Source: Zygnema cylindricum
Lineage: Eukaryota; Streptophyta; Zygnematophyceae; Zygnematales; Zygnemataceae
Direction: 5' to 3'
Length of the DNA stretch: 57,133 bases
NCBI GenBank assembly: GCA_037447655.1
Contig: JBBHKE010003246.1
Location: forward strand, 39,005-96,137
Part shown: positions 9,822 through 20,700 of the stretch, in pieces
Layout: every line of letters starts with the position of its first letter
Position numbering within the stretch: position 1 is the stretch's first letter
Translations under genes and position numbers: made by a program
Notes under the pieces: model-generated
What the model was told of the DNA's origin: nothing
Seen by the model: only the letters and a program-made list of their open reading frames with translations
Database searches by the model: none

Positions 9822-12800
9822 ATGGAGGAGGGTCGGGAAATGTGTAAAAGTTTTTATGACCGTTTACAGGTGGGAAAAGGAAACTAACTCTCTCCATTCC
9901 TTTTTTTTTCATCTCAACGTTTTTATAAGTCTCTTTGTTTTTAACCATGGACTACTTTTTACTTTCTTATGTTTACTTTAATTTTGTACTTTTGACTTGT
10001 CTGGACTACTTTTGCGGTCTTAACTTTTGGAGGTTTTTGGACTAATTAATGGTTTATCCCCTGAGTACCTTGTATGCTTTTTCTGATACATGAGTTTTTT
10101 CACTTCCCAATTTGTGTGTCTTTTATGACCTTCAAACATTGTCTGTGTAACATAATATAGAATTTGATATAAATGCTTGTTACTATTTGTTTTTGAACTT
10201 TTTCTTTTTCTTGTGGCTCTGTTATGAACTTTTTATCTCTTTCCTGTGGCTCTTATGCGTGCCCATTGTCACATGTTCTATTACTGACCGTTAACCCGTA
10301 AATGCTAACTATTGCTTGATGCAGCAAATATGGGCCGACATCGGTTGTGACGTGACGGTGTGCAACCGTGAACTCTTACTACTTGAAGAAAGATGTCTCG
10401 CTGTCTACTCGGATGCGGTGGCCAGTGCAGAACTTTGGAAGACTGAGCTTCAAAACGCAATTATAAATGCTCAGGAAGAAATGAAGCACATTGAAGGACT
10501 TATAGGAGAAACTCCTGCGAACTACGAGGTGAGGAAGCTTTCATTTTCTTAAGCTTTGTTAAGTTCTAGTTCTCAACTCTGGCGAAATACACGTAGGCAA
10601 GTTGCTCGAAGATGAACATTTATGGCGATCGATTTGCGAATGCGAGGTTTTAATTCCTATGTATAATGTTTCAGTTTTTGTCTATTTTGTTTTATAATGT
10701 AGATGCGACTCTCCAAAGAAAAAGTTTCATTTTCTTAAGTTTTGTTAACTCTTCTAGGTCTTAAGTCTGGCTTAAATCGTGCAAAAAAGTTACATGTGGG
10801 CAAGTTGCTATTTTTAATGCGATTTCTTTCCTCCCTATAATTTTTCGGTTCCTGACTGTTTTGTCTTGTACTGTGCTTGACAGTTACCAGAAGATGCGAC
10901 TCTCCAAGAACAAGAGAGTCTTCTGAAAGAACAGTTGGAGGTTCTTCGAAATAAACTCGTATCTTGTAAAATGGAGTTTGCAGAAGTTCAAAATCAGATC
11001 TCAGAGTTGGAGGAGTATCTCTCGGAGTCGAGAGAGGAGACTCAATTTGAAGAGGATTATCGACCAGAGCAGCTTGAAAATCTTCGAGGACGGCTCGTAC
11101 ATCTACAAGAAATGAAGGTAGAAGGATTAATTTGATTCAAAACATATTTTATGTTCGAAGTGCTTTTTAACGGCACAATTTTTTTTTTTTTTAAAAACTA
11201 AAACTAAAACATAAACTAAAATGACGCCTGGTTTTTGATACAGGAAAGGAGAGTCCGGGAAACAGCAAATGCGGTGAATACAGTGAAGCATCTTTGTAAT
11301 ATGATGTCTTTCAGTTATACGGATGTTATTGGAGATGTCCATCCCTCTCTTTGTTCAGAAGGACCACCGTCAGATTTGGTTCTTCACCCGACGGTTCAGC
11401 AAAGACTATATGAGACTCTTAAGAACCTCGACGAGGAGAAAAAGGAGAGAGTGGAAAAGGTATGTATGTATGTGTGAAGTAATTTTTGTCCTTACTTCGA
11501 GAGTAACAGATGATTTTAGCGAAGGTTTCGATTTTGCCGGGAAAAACTTGGTTTGGGAAAATTCTGGATCTATCCATTTTTCTCGTTCAGAAGATATGCT
11601 TCTGACAACAACTGTTCTGTCGCTCTCTCCCTCTCTGTTTTCCTCTCCTTTCCCCCCCCTCTGCTGGTCTCTCTCTCCTCTGTTTTCCCTTGTCTTTCAC
11701 CCCCCCTTTCTCCCCCCCCCCCCCTCTCTCTCTCTCTCTCCCTCTCTCTCCCCCTCTCTCTCACTCACTCTCTCTCCCTCTCTCTTACTCTCTCTCTCTC
11801 CCTCTGCCTTATGTCAGCTGTCCTATCTGGGAGCTTCGATCGTCGCATTATGCCACGTGATGGACATTGCCCCTCCAAAGGATCAGGATGATGTCACAGC
11901 ATGCATAGGAGCTTCTGTGAATGGTAACTTCCAAAAAGGAATGCTTTCTGACGAACTTCTCACAAAGGTAAATAGCAAAACTTTAATTTTTGAACCTTAC
12001 TTGTATTAAGACGAGAGCTTGTTTTCAGTCGTCTAATTTCCTAACTCTTCATCTGCCTAAAATGTGACGGAAGAGACTTTGGGTTTCGAAGATTTTTCTA
12101 CCTGGGAGACTGGGAAATTGTTTATAAACACTAAAATAAAAGTAAAACATAATTGATTCATGTGAAGTTTACAAGATTAAGATTTTTTTCTCGTTAAACT
12201 GCATTTACTGTAGGTGACAGGAAAAATGTTGGTTTTTTTTTAACTGTTGCTAGTATAAATCTCTTTTTGCGAGTGAGACAGGCGAAAGCGGAAGTGGAGC
12301 GTCTGGAGAAGGAGCAAGTTTCCAGAGTGGAGGAGCTTGTGCTGAAGAAGATGACAAAGATTCAAGAGATTTGCGCCGCTGCTCACATGGAACCTCAGTT
12401 GGAGGCGCCAAACAAACTGGTGAACGACATGAAGGCTGGTGAGTACAACAAGTACAACTAGTACACGTTTATTTTTCTGTTTTTTTGGTTTTGTACGCGC
12501 TTGTTTATGGCTCTTGTAAAGATAGATCTGTAGTTGTTCAGCTGCATTGAGATCTCGCAATATCAGCATCTCTCTCTCTCCCTCTCCCTCTCCCTCTCCC
12601 TCTCCCTCTCCCTCNNNNNNNNNNNNNNNNNNNNNNNNNNNNNNNNNNNNNNNNNNNNNNNNNNNNNNNNNNNNNNNNNNNNNNNNNNNNNNNNNNNNNN
12701 NNNNNNNNNNNNNNNNNNNNNNNNNNNNNNNNNNNNNNNNNNNNNNNNNNNNNNNNNNNNNNNNNNNNNNNNNNNNNNNNNNNNNNNNNNNNNNNNNNNN

Positions 12801-15800
12801 NNNNNNNNNNNNNNNNNNNNNNNNNNNNNNNNNNNNNNNNNNNNNNNNNNNNNNNNNNNNNNNNNNNNNNNNNNNNNNNNNNNNNNNNNNNNNNNNNNNN
12901 NNNNNNNNNNNNNNNNNNNNNNNNNNNNNNNNNNNNNNNNNNNNNNNNNNNNNNNNNNNNNNNNNNNNNNNNNNNNNNNNNNNNNNNNNNNNNNNNNNNN
13001 NNNNNNNNNNNNNNNNNNNNNNNNNNNNNNNNNNNNNNNNNNNNNNNNNNNNNNNNNNNNNNNNNNNNNNNNNNNNNNNNNNNNNNNNNNNNNNNNNNNN
13101 NNNNNNNNNNNNNNNNNNNNNNNNNNNNNNNNNNNNNNNNNNNNNNNNNNNNNNNNNNNNNNNNNNNNNNNNNNNNNNNNNNNNNNNNNNNNNNNNNNNN
13201 NNNNNNNNNNNNNNNNNNNNNNNNNNNNNNNNNNNNNNNNNNNNNNNNNNNNNNNNNNNNNNNNNNNNNNNNNNNNNNNNNNNNNNNNNNNNNNNNNNNN
13301 NNNNNNNNNNNNNNNNNNNNNNNNNNNNNNNNNNNNNNNNNNNNNNNNNNNNNNNNNNNNNNNNNNNNNNNNNNNNNNNNNNNNNNNNNNNNNNNNNNNN
13401 NNNNNNNNNNNNNNNNNNNNNNNNNNNNNNNNNNNNNNNNNNNNNNNNNNNNNNNNNNNNNNNNNNNNNNNNNNNNNNNNNNNNNNNNNNNNNNNNNNNN
13501 NNNNNNNNNNNNNNNNNNNNNNNNCCTCTATCCCTCTCTCCTTCTCTCTCCCTCTCTCTCCTCTCTCTCTCCCTCTCTCTTCCTCTCTCCCTATCTCCTC
13601 TCCCTATCTCTCTCCCTCTCTTTCTCCCTCTCTCTTTCTCCCTCTCTTCCCTCTCTCTCTCCCTCTCTCTTTCTCCCTCTCTCCTCCCTCTCTCTATGTG
13701 AGCAGAGATGTGGCATCAGTGGAGAGAGTGTTACAAATGTCACATACCATTGACAGCCGTCAGGTGACCCCTCTCTCTCTTTTCTCTCTTCCTCTCTCTT
13801 ATGCCCTTTTCCTCCCTCTCTCACTCTTTCTCACTTGCTATCTCTCTCTCTCTCTCTCTTTCTCTCTTTCGCTCTCTTTGTCTTGCTCTCCCTCTCCCTC
13901 TCCCTCTACTCATGACCTTGTGTGGTCGTTTCCTTTAGGACTTTTGGCTCCCGCGGACCTCTTGGGTTGTATGGAGGAGGAAATTTCTCGAGCCTCCGAA
14001 GCAAAAATTAGTCGCGGCGAGGTTCTCCAATTGGTGGACAGGTGGCAAAGGTGTTGTTTGGAGGTGGAGTGGCTCGAAAAGTTTGAACAGGTGCGAATAA
14101 CAACAGGAACTGTGGGTGATACCGCTCTTGTTTTTTTGTCTTTGTTGTCTAATTTGACCTCTCTTATGGTTCACTTTGTACAGTCTTCGGAGGCACCTCC
14201 AACTCTTCCATTATTCCTGTTCCATGATTTTTGTTCCACGATTCCTGTTCCAAAGTGGATTTTCTAACAAGGGAATCCTTTGTAATTTTACGGAAAAAAC
14301 TGAATATTCTTATTGGATATAATATAATACGAATATTGAATGAGATCCTCGCAGGATGAGAATCGATACGCTTCCCAAAGGGCTTTTAAAGACTTGGACC
14401 GGGCGGAAAAAGCTCGAAAAGAACACAAAAAGTTACCGGGTAAGTCACTAAAATTAGTGTGTGTGTATATATATATATATTAACCGGGTATACTATTTTT
14501 TTTTGTCAAAGTTGATTCATAGTACCTCCGGTTCGCCCTTTTTTGCCACTTTTTTAAATTAACATCTCGAGTTTATGTAAAAGAAACAAGATTGCTTTAT
14601 GAATTTGAGAGAGAAAAGTTACAAATAGGTATATAGGATCATGAGTAAAAGATTTCATTTTTCTGTGTTTGGCATTAGTACTTTATTTTGATGTTTGAAT
14701 TTTTTGGTTGTTTCTCTCTGTTTTCTTTTTGTTTTTAAGAAAAAAGTTCCTTTTTATTATAAGGTTTTTGCTAATATTCTCTGGATTTTTTCATTTTTTT
14801 TCTTGTCTTTTAGGATTGGTGAAAACACTCGTTGCAAAAGTGGAAGAATGGGAGGCTTCTCGAAACGAAAAGTTTTTATACGATGGGGTAAACAACTTAA
14901 TAATACTTTTAAAACATGAATAAAACATGAATACTTTTTTTTTTTCAAAACAAGAATACTTATAACATGATACTTTCACGGGATTCTTGTCACTTCTGAT
15001 ACATTTAATTAAACATACGATTTATAACTTGAAAAATCTTGGTTCCTCTGTCCGGTATTTAATGTTTACTATTTTTTTTTAAGGGAGTAGATAGTTTCAT
15101 TATTTTGAAAAGTACATTTATTTGAAAAGTAAATTATTAAAAAGTAATTTATTTGAAATGTGTACAAATGCGGGCAGGAAAACCTCATTGTGAAAGTTGA
15201 AAACGAGGAGTCGTTGCGATCAACTCGAGAAGAAGATCGTAAAAAAACTTTGGTGAGTCTCAAACCATACAAAGTCATTGTAGATTCCTCCCCCTCCCTC
15301 TCCTTCTCCCTCTCTCTCTCCTTCTCAAACCCTTAAACCCTTATACAGTAAACCCTTTAAAACCACTAAAATTGGTACCCATGATCCAAAAAAGAGACTT
15401 CAAAACAAAAGACAAAAAGGAAGTGACTGAAAAAAAAAGGGACGAACTTGAAAAAGGAATCTACTCATATATCACTTTGTGTGTCCTTTTGTTTTAATTT
15501 GTCCCTCAGGAACATTTAAAAGAAGAGAAGAGACGACAATTGGAGGAGTCGGCAAAATTTGGAACTCCTTCCCGCGGTCCTTCCTCTCGTCGATTGCCAA
15601 CTGGCGCCAAATCGACGGTCACGATTTCACCTTTGAACAGTAACAATAATAATAATAATATCGCCAAAGATCGCCGAGCTTCTATGGGAGGATCGACTCC
15701 GGCAAAAAATGTTCGTCCCCATAATAGTAATAATAATAATAACTATAAGCCCATTATCGGAGCTCCCGCAAATGTCGTTGTTTTGCCTCGAGAAGGGAAA

Positions 15801-15842
15801 GAAAGACCGAGTCCTTTGTCGCCTCGTGTATTGAACCAGTAA
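9822..15842 (+). CDS. MAP65: MAP65/PRC1/Ase1 microtubule-bundling protein
   Basis: Eleven coding exons: 9822-9869, 10325-10528, 10884-11117, 11244-11459, 11818-11967, 12282-12438, 13939-14090, 14355-14439, 14814-14887, 15178-15252, 15510-15842. All junctions are GT-AG and frame-preserving, giving 575 aa, within the family range. The product is an antiparallel microtubule crosslinker of the spindle midzone, phragmoplast and cortical arrays. The N-terminal dimerisation rod begins near LQQIWADIG (residue 16). Central coiled coils follow, including a conserved VHPSL block. The spectrin-like microtubule-binding domain (about 300-440) carries DENRYASQRA, RAEKARK, VEEWEASRNEKFLYDG. The basic tail is Ser/Pro/Asn-rich with two Asn runs. 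The start is chosen because the exon-1 ATG (ACCATGG context) joins in frame to the LQQIW motif. The 910-N gap lies wholly in intron 6, because exons 6 and 7 join in phase without missing conserved sequence. Family identity is very secure; exon 1 is the least certain exon. Confidence 0.93.
10539..10907 (+). repeat. Tandem duplication inside MAP65 intron 2
   Basis: Two ~186-191-bp units. TTTCATTTTCTTAAG occurs at 10539 and 10725, GGCAAGTTGCT-like words recur, and GATGCGACTCTCCAA occurs at 10702 (intron) and 10893 (true exon 3). The first unit therefore carries a decayed copy of the exon-3 start, without its preceding CAG acceptor. The real exon 3 uses the second unit. Confidence 0.75.
11620..11815 (+). 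repeat. CT-rich microsatellite in MAP65 intron 4
   Basis: Dense CTCTCT, CCCCCC and TCTCCC sequence fills the 3' half of intron 4 and doubles as an extended polypyrimidine tract before the TATGTCAG acceptor at 11817. Open frames through it are low-complexity artefacts. Confidence 0.9.
12568..12614 (+). repeat. CTCTCC hexamer array, left edge of the gap
   Basis: Tandem CTCTCC, the exact reverse complement of the GGAGAG hexamer upstream of MAP65, running directly into the N gap in intron 6. Confidence 0.9.
12615..13524. other. Assembly gap, 910 N
   Basis: Undetermined bases inside MAP65 intron 6. Both edges are CT-rich hexamer arrays, so the gap is almost certainly an unassembled CTCTCC satellite of unknown true length. 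Long open frames called across it are spurious. Confidence 0.99.
13525..13915 (+). repeat. CT-rich array, right edge of the gap
   Basis: Degenerate CTCTCTCCCT repeats, interrupted by a short unique segment (about 13695-13768), extend to just before the exon 7 acceptor at 13938. They continue the gap satellite and are part of intron 6. Confidence 0.85.
15630..15742 (+). repeat. AAT-type trinucleotide runs encoding Asn
   Basis: Two AAT/AAC runs (about 15641-15660 and 15724-15743) inside the last MAP65 exon encode short polyasparagine stretches, each preceded by Asn-Ser. Such runs are prone to length polymorphism and lie in the non-conserved tail. Confidence 0.8.
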
Positions 15843-16133
15843 TCGTGGTATCGAGGGAGAAATGTAATAATGATAAGAAATATGTACAGAGAAAGAGGAG
15901 AGAAAGAGGAGCGAAAGAGATTAGGGTGGTGATGAAGAAAACGGGTACGAGGGAGGAAACGTGGGTGTGGAGAGGTGGGGAGAGGAGGAGAGAGAGGAAG
16001 GATGTAGGAAGGATTCAAGGAAAAGTTTGGAGAAGATGTTGTGGATTTTGTTTTATTTGACTGCTTATAACGGAGTAGAAGCTGTTTTCAAAGTTTCAAA
16101 GACGGAGGTTTTTTAGTCAGTGTATTTAACGGG

Positions 16134-16204
16134 AATAAATTTTACATGTCATAGTTTTCCGTTAACCAGTTTGTTTTAATGAAAAACGGTCTGCTGAAAA
16201 TAAA
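16134..16204 (+). terminator. Candidate MAP65 polyadenylation signals
   Basis: Canonical AATAAA hexamers occur at 16134-16139 and 16199-16204, about 290 and 360 bp after the MAP65 stop, followed by T-rich sequence. They are the best candidates for 3' end formation. This is motif evidence only. Confidence 0.4.
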
Positions 16205-17796
16205 TTCTCTCTTTTTTTTTTTTTTTTGGTTTCAGGTAGAAGAGGATTTGTACCGGATATAGAATGGTAGCTTGATGAGTACATTTTAGAGAACTGAAAA
16301 ATGGCGGAAAGTCAAATATTTGCGTAAATTTTTTTTAGTAAAGACCAGCATTGATGAGATTTTTGAGTAGGGGCGACTGTGAATAACAACACGTGGAAAC
16401 TTGGTGAACCTGACTCTTTTATTGTATTGTTCAGCAAATAAATTGTAGACAAAGAAATTATGTATGTGATGTCTATGGTTTTGGTAGGTGATGAATATTA
16501 CCCCTTTGTATATTTTTGTGATCTGATGCATGTGACATGCACTTGTATTGAACAATCGTTTTGTTTTTATCTCTTTTAGTTTTTGTCCGTTTTTGTTTCT
16601 TATATGGTTGAGATGGTGGAAGATTCTGATTTAAGTGGCAGGAAATTGTTCACGGACGGACTACCAAGTTTGCATGAATTCCTCATAATTTTTTCTATAC
16701 CATCTATTTTGTTTTAACCATGATGTGATTGGTCGAGCCAGTGACAAACCGAACAGGTCCCTTCATTTTGAGTGTCTTGTTTAAAGGCTGCTTGTCAAAT
16801 TGCAGTGCAGAAGTCATAGACTACTGAATGAATTTGACTTTTAACAGCTTACGAGCAACTGAGCAGCACCAACCACGTTTTACCATACTGCATAAAGGTG
16901 AGGCATCAGCAGGACATATCAGTATATGGTTTTTACTATGGCAACCTATGGTATTTGCTTTTACCTGTGGCTGTGGTTTTCCCTATGGCTGCCGTCACAT
17001 ACACCGTAGTATGACAACCGAATAGTCTTCAAACCCAAATATTAGAATAACCTGCAACACCATCAAATTTTTATGACCGTATTTGAACAGTTTGGCGACA
17101 GATGTTGTATAAAAGCGTGATTTATCTTACAAATAAACACTCTCAAGGCTTAAATGGGCAATTATCGCTTTGATAACTCAATTTCAAACGCCTACAAGGC
17201 CAATCTCCATTCAGAGTGAAAAGCAAATCTCTCTCTACCTCCCTCTCCCTCTTACTCACATAGTTTCACTTTCTCAAGTGTACCAAAAGTTTTGAATGCC
17301 ATAAACTCTTCTTAAAGTTGCTGAACACAATCTCATCAAGCAGGAAGAGAACCAATTAAAAACTTGTTAATAAAAAGTGGGCTTTGCAAGATTACTAACG
17401 AAGGCACGATAAACTCAAGGATCTCTGGCTACCAGTTCATCAACCAAAAATGGTGTGATCAAAACCAGATTTTGCGCCGTTCCTTTTAAACACTACAACT
17501 AAAAAACGCTAAAAAAAACCCCTCTTCAATTGCAAGAAATGCTGCTAACACTGTTTGAATATAAATACATGTCCCTGCTTGTTTTCTTCGTCAGGGGTAA
17601 CATTATCTTTCCCTAAGTATGGAAAATATACAAAGTGAGCGAGCATGTGAAATGGGATGAATGAGTCTATACTCAGGGAGGGGAGGGAGGAGAGGGAGGG
17701 GCGGGAGGAGAGGAGGGGGAGAGCCGGATAGTTTCATGAGCAAGGTGTTTGAATCTGAACATATAAAAACATGAACAAAAATCCCTTCAATGCGGT
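16205..17796. other. Convergent intergenic region
   Basis: This lies between the 3' ends of MAP65 (+) and the ubiquitin protease (-). I see no coding domain. It contains a short CT-rich block near 17229-17252 and a purine-rich GGGAGG tract at 17678-17720 just downstream of the protease stop. The right-hand part presumably carries the protease 3' UTR. Confidence 0.5.
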
Positions 17797-20700
17797 TCAT
17801 AAGAAACGATTTCTCCGAACATATTGCTTTATAGATGACGGTCTGTCGACTGGTACTTCTTTTGCTTCTGGTGTAACAGGCTGTGGTATTAAATCCTGGT
17901 GCACATAAAAGAGGAGATATGCCTCCGTCTCTTTTTTAGGGCTGAAGACATTGCTTTCAGAGACCTGCAGTGCACAAGGGTACAGCATGAATAAAGCCAG
18001 AAAAGAATTTAGGGTTAGGATTTTTAGGGTTTTTACATGTTTAAAATTAGTGTAGCTGAGACTGCGGAGCTACAATTATGAAACTTGCAATAATTTGATA
18101 AGGCCAAGAACATTAGAAGAAAGGCCGAAAAAAGACAGACAATATATTGGGGTATTAAACGAAACATTCACTGTCATATCCTGATAGACATGCCTCCATT
18201 GATAAGTATGGGATACGTAATACTCCATAGAAAAAAAAAAACCGATGTGACTGGCTAATTGACCCTAAATAATCCTCAAAAAAAGGTTAACAGATTCTAA
18301 AGACAAATGTTTATACCGTTAGTATGTCATAAAGGATGTTCATAGAAGGCTTTATTAACAAGACTACAGCGTCAACAAGCAGTAGAAGGAACTGTATAAC
18401 ATCAACAAATAAAAACAAAGTAACAAGAACAAAGTTTGAGAAAGCTTACAGGATGGACAAATGAGTCATCATAACGAAACCATTGTTCTCTGCTTGAGGT
18501 CAAGATATCAGCTATAAAATGGCCCGAGGACACCATTGGACCCAAATGGCTCACGATGCCTTGAAGCAAATATCTCCCTGATCCTGAAACCATTTGAGGT
18601 GAATCGTCATTGGAACTACTATCATCCACTTCAATTACTGCTGGTACCTCCCGACTAGTATCCTGCAAAATGGAAAAATACAATAATGACCTCAGGAAGA
18701 ATTAAAATGCATAATATAATCGTATGGACCAGGAGATCATGGTAATCCTTATTTTCCTGTTATGCATCGCCACTCTCAGGAAGACTTTCATACTAAATGG
18801 AATAACCAAAGTATTCTTGCACTGGGATTGTTTTGCGGCAATTGGTGCTCCAATTTTTTGCTGTGGGATATAATTCTCCACCAAATGCAGCAAAACTTCT
18901 AAAACTCCCCGTCATTTTCAATCATTAACAATGTTCAACTTTCTCTTTGTTGGGGATTTCAGTGACCTAATGTGTGGCCATTAGGCATTAGAAGGTTAAG
19001 GATTCTCAACTGTTCTTCACACCTTTTAATTTCACAAATGAGGTTTAAGAAGGTTTAATACCTGAGCATTTGGGGACGACCCTGCTGGAGTAATTCGATT
19101 TGCATCTTCTAGAATAGGACTTGCGTTTCCTGTGCATGAATTAAAATTTAACAATCAGAATGAAGTTAGTAATCACCCATTGGACAGTTAGTCTCACTTT
19201 CCATGCACATTAGAACAAATCATCCACATTCTCATAGCCACTTCACACAATCTTTTGCTTGGTTGAGGACAACTTTTACATTTAGTTATTGCTGGAAAAC
19301 TCACTAAATCAAATATAAGTGAATCAGCTCAGCAAATTTTGTTTAGCTTCCAGTAAGTAACGGGACACACAATAAGTAATGGAGTACCTGAAAACTCCTG
19401 CAAGCTCATTTCAATGGCACGTTTAAGATCCTCGTCCTCCACCCTAGGACTCAACTGATCAGTTTCCAAGAAATTCAGCTTTGTTACATCATCCATGCTT
19501 TCCTGAACGGCTCTTTCTAAATCCTCATTCTCTTCAAGGGGTTCAAACTCAAAAGGGTCCTCAGAAGTTGATGGTGCTTTATGGGCAGCCTCCTGAAATC
19601 TCCCACTTGCCAAATTTGTACGAGGTAAGTTGCTTATATCAGAAAGTGGTGTGGAAGCATGCGGTAAGGGAGGCACAGATGTCCTTACATCAAGTCCATT
19701 CCCCTTGCTCCCTTCCAGCTGCAATGGTAAAGGCCTTTTTGTAGATCCTGAACAGCAAAATTCTGCAACAAAACAATGGAGAGTCAGAGGTGATCTAAAT
19801 TACACGAATGGAATTTGAGTACCAAAAGCTTTTAGGCACAGATCACACAACTGGAAAAAAAGTTACAATGTAGAAACCGAAGCTGGATCACAGCCCATCA
19901 GTCTATTGAGATTGACATAAGTTAGGTGCACTGCAAATACCGGCCAAGCATCAAAGTTGATTAAAGGTGAAAAGAATCATTAGTTTTAAGATAAGAGTAT
20001 AAGCGCACCTAAATCCAAAGTCCCCTGGATACAAACTTGTCCAGTATTCTTTTTATACTGATGCACAGTCTCATTAATACAGAAACGTTTCAAATGTAAG
20101 ACTAAAATTCGTGGAAGCCGGCGAATCACTCGTCGTACTGTGCAGTTGCTGAAACCACATTCCTCACAAGTTTTTTCATACACTTCTTCCTGCAACCACA
20201 ACCACCTAGAATTATTTTTTAACAGTGCTGTGGCGAAGAAAGTGTCAAAATCTGCAAACTTTTAGGGCAAGTAGCTGCAGGATTAGCAACAGCAAAATGA
20301 CGCACTTTAAAAAAATGCTGGAGGAGTTCCAATATATTAGGTGGCTTCTGAATCGGGCCAATGTCCTCTTCCCTGCACAAACACCACAGAAAAAATGTTT
20401 AAGAACACATGCCGATGGTAAGGTAGTCAGCCACCTATTGCCAGAATCCAGTAATGCTTACTTGTAATATCTAAGGATCTTAATGAACCCTAAAAACCTG
20501 TGGTTTGAGACACACCTTGATACACACTGAGGTATGTCGAGCGAAAAGTGTCGAAAGAGCTCTTCAACCGTACTGGAATGTCCACAACTGTTGCACTCCA
20601 GGTCATGCCGCACTATGCAGCTGCATAAAACAAGCCCAAAGAGAGTGTGCCATCATAAGTAATTAAAGTGTACAAACATTACTATGCAAGGGCAGCAGCA

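Noticed and set aside
12534-14267. Long open frames spanning the N gap
   Set aside because: Most of the length is undetermined bases and the rest is CT-repeat. The true MAP65 exon 7 here is 13939-14090.
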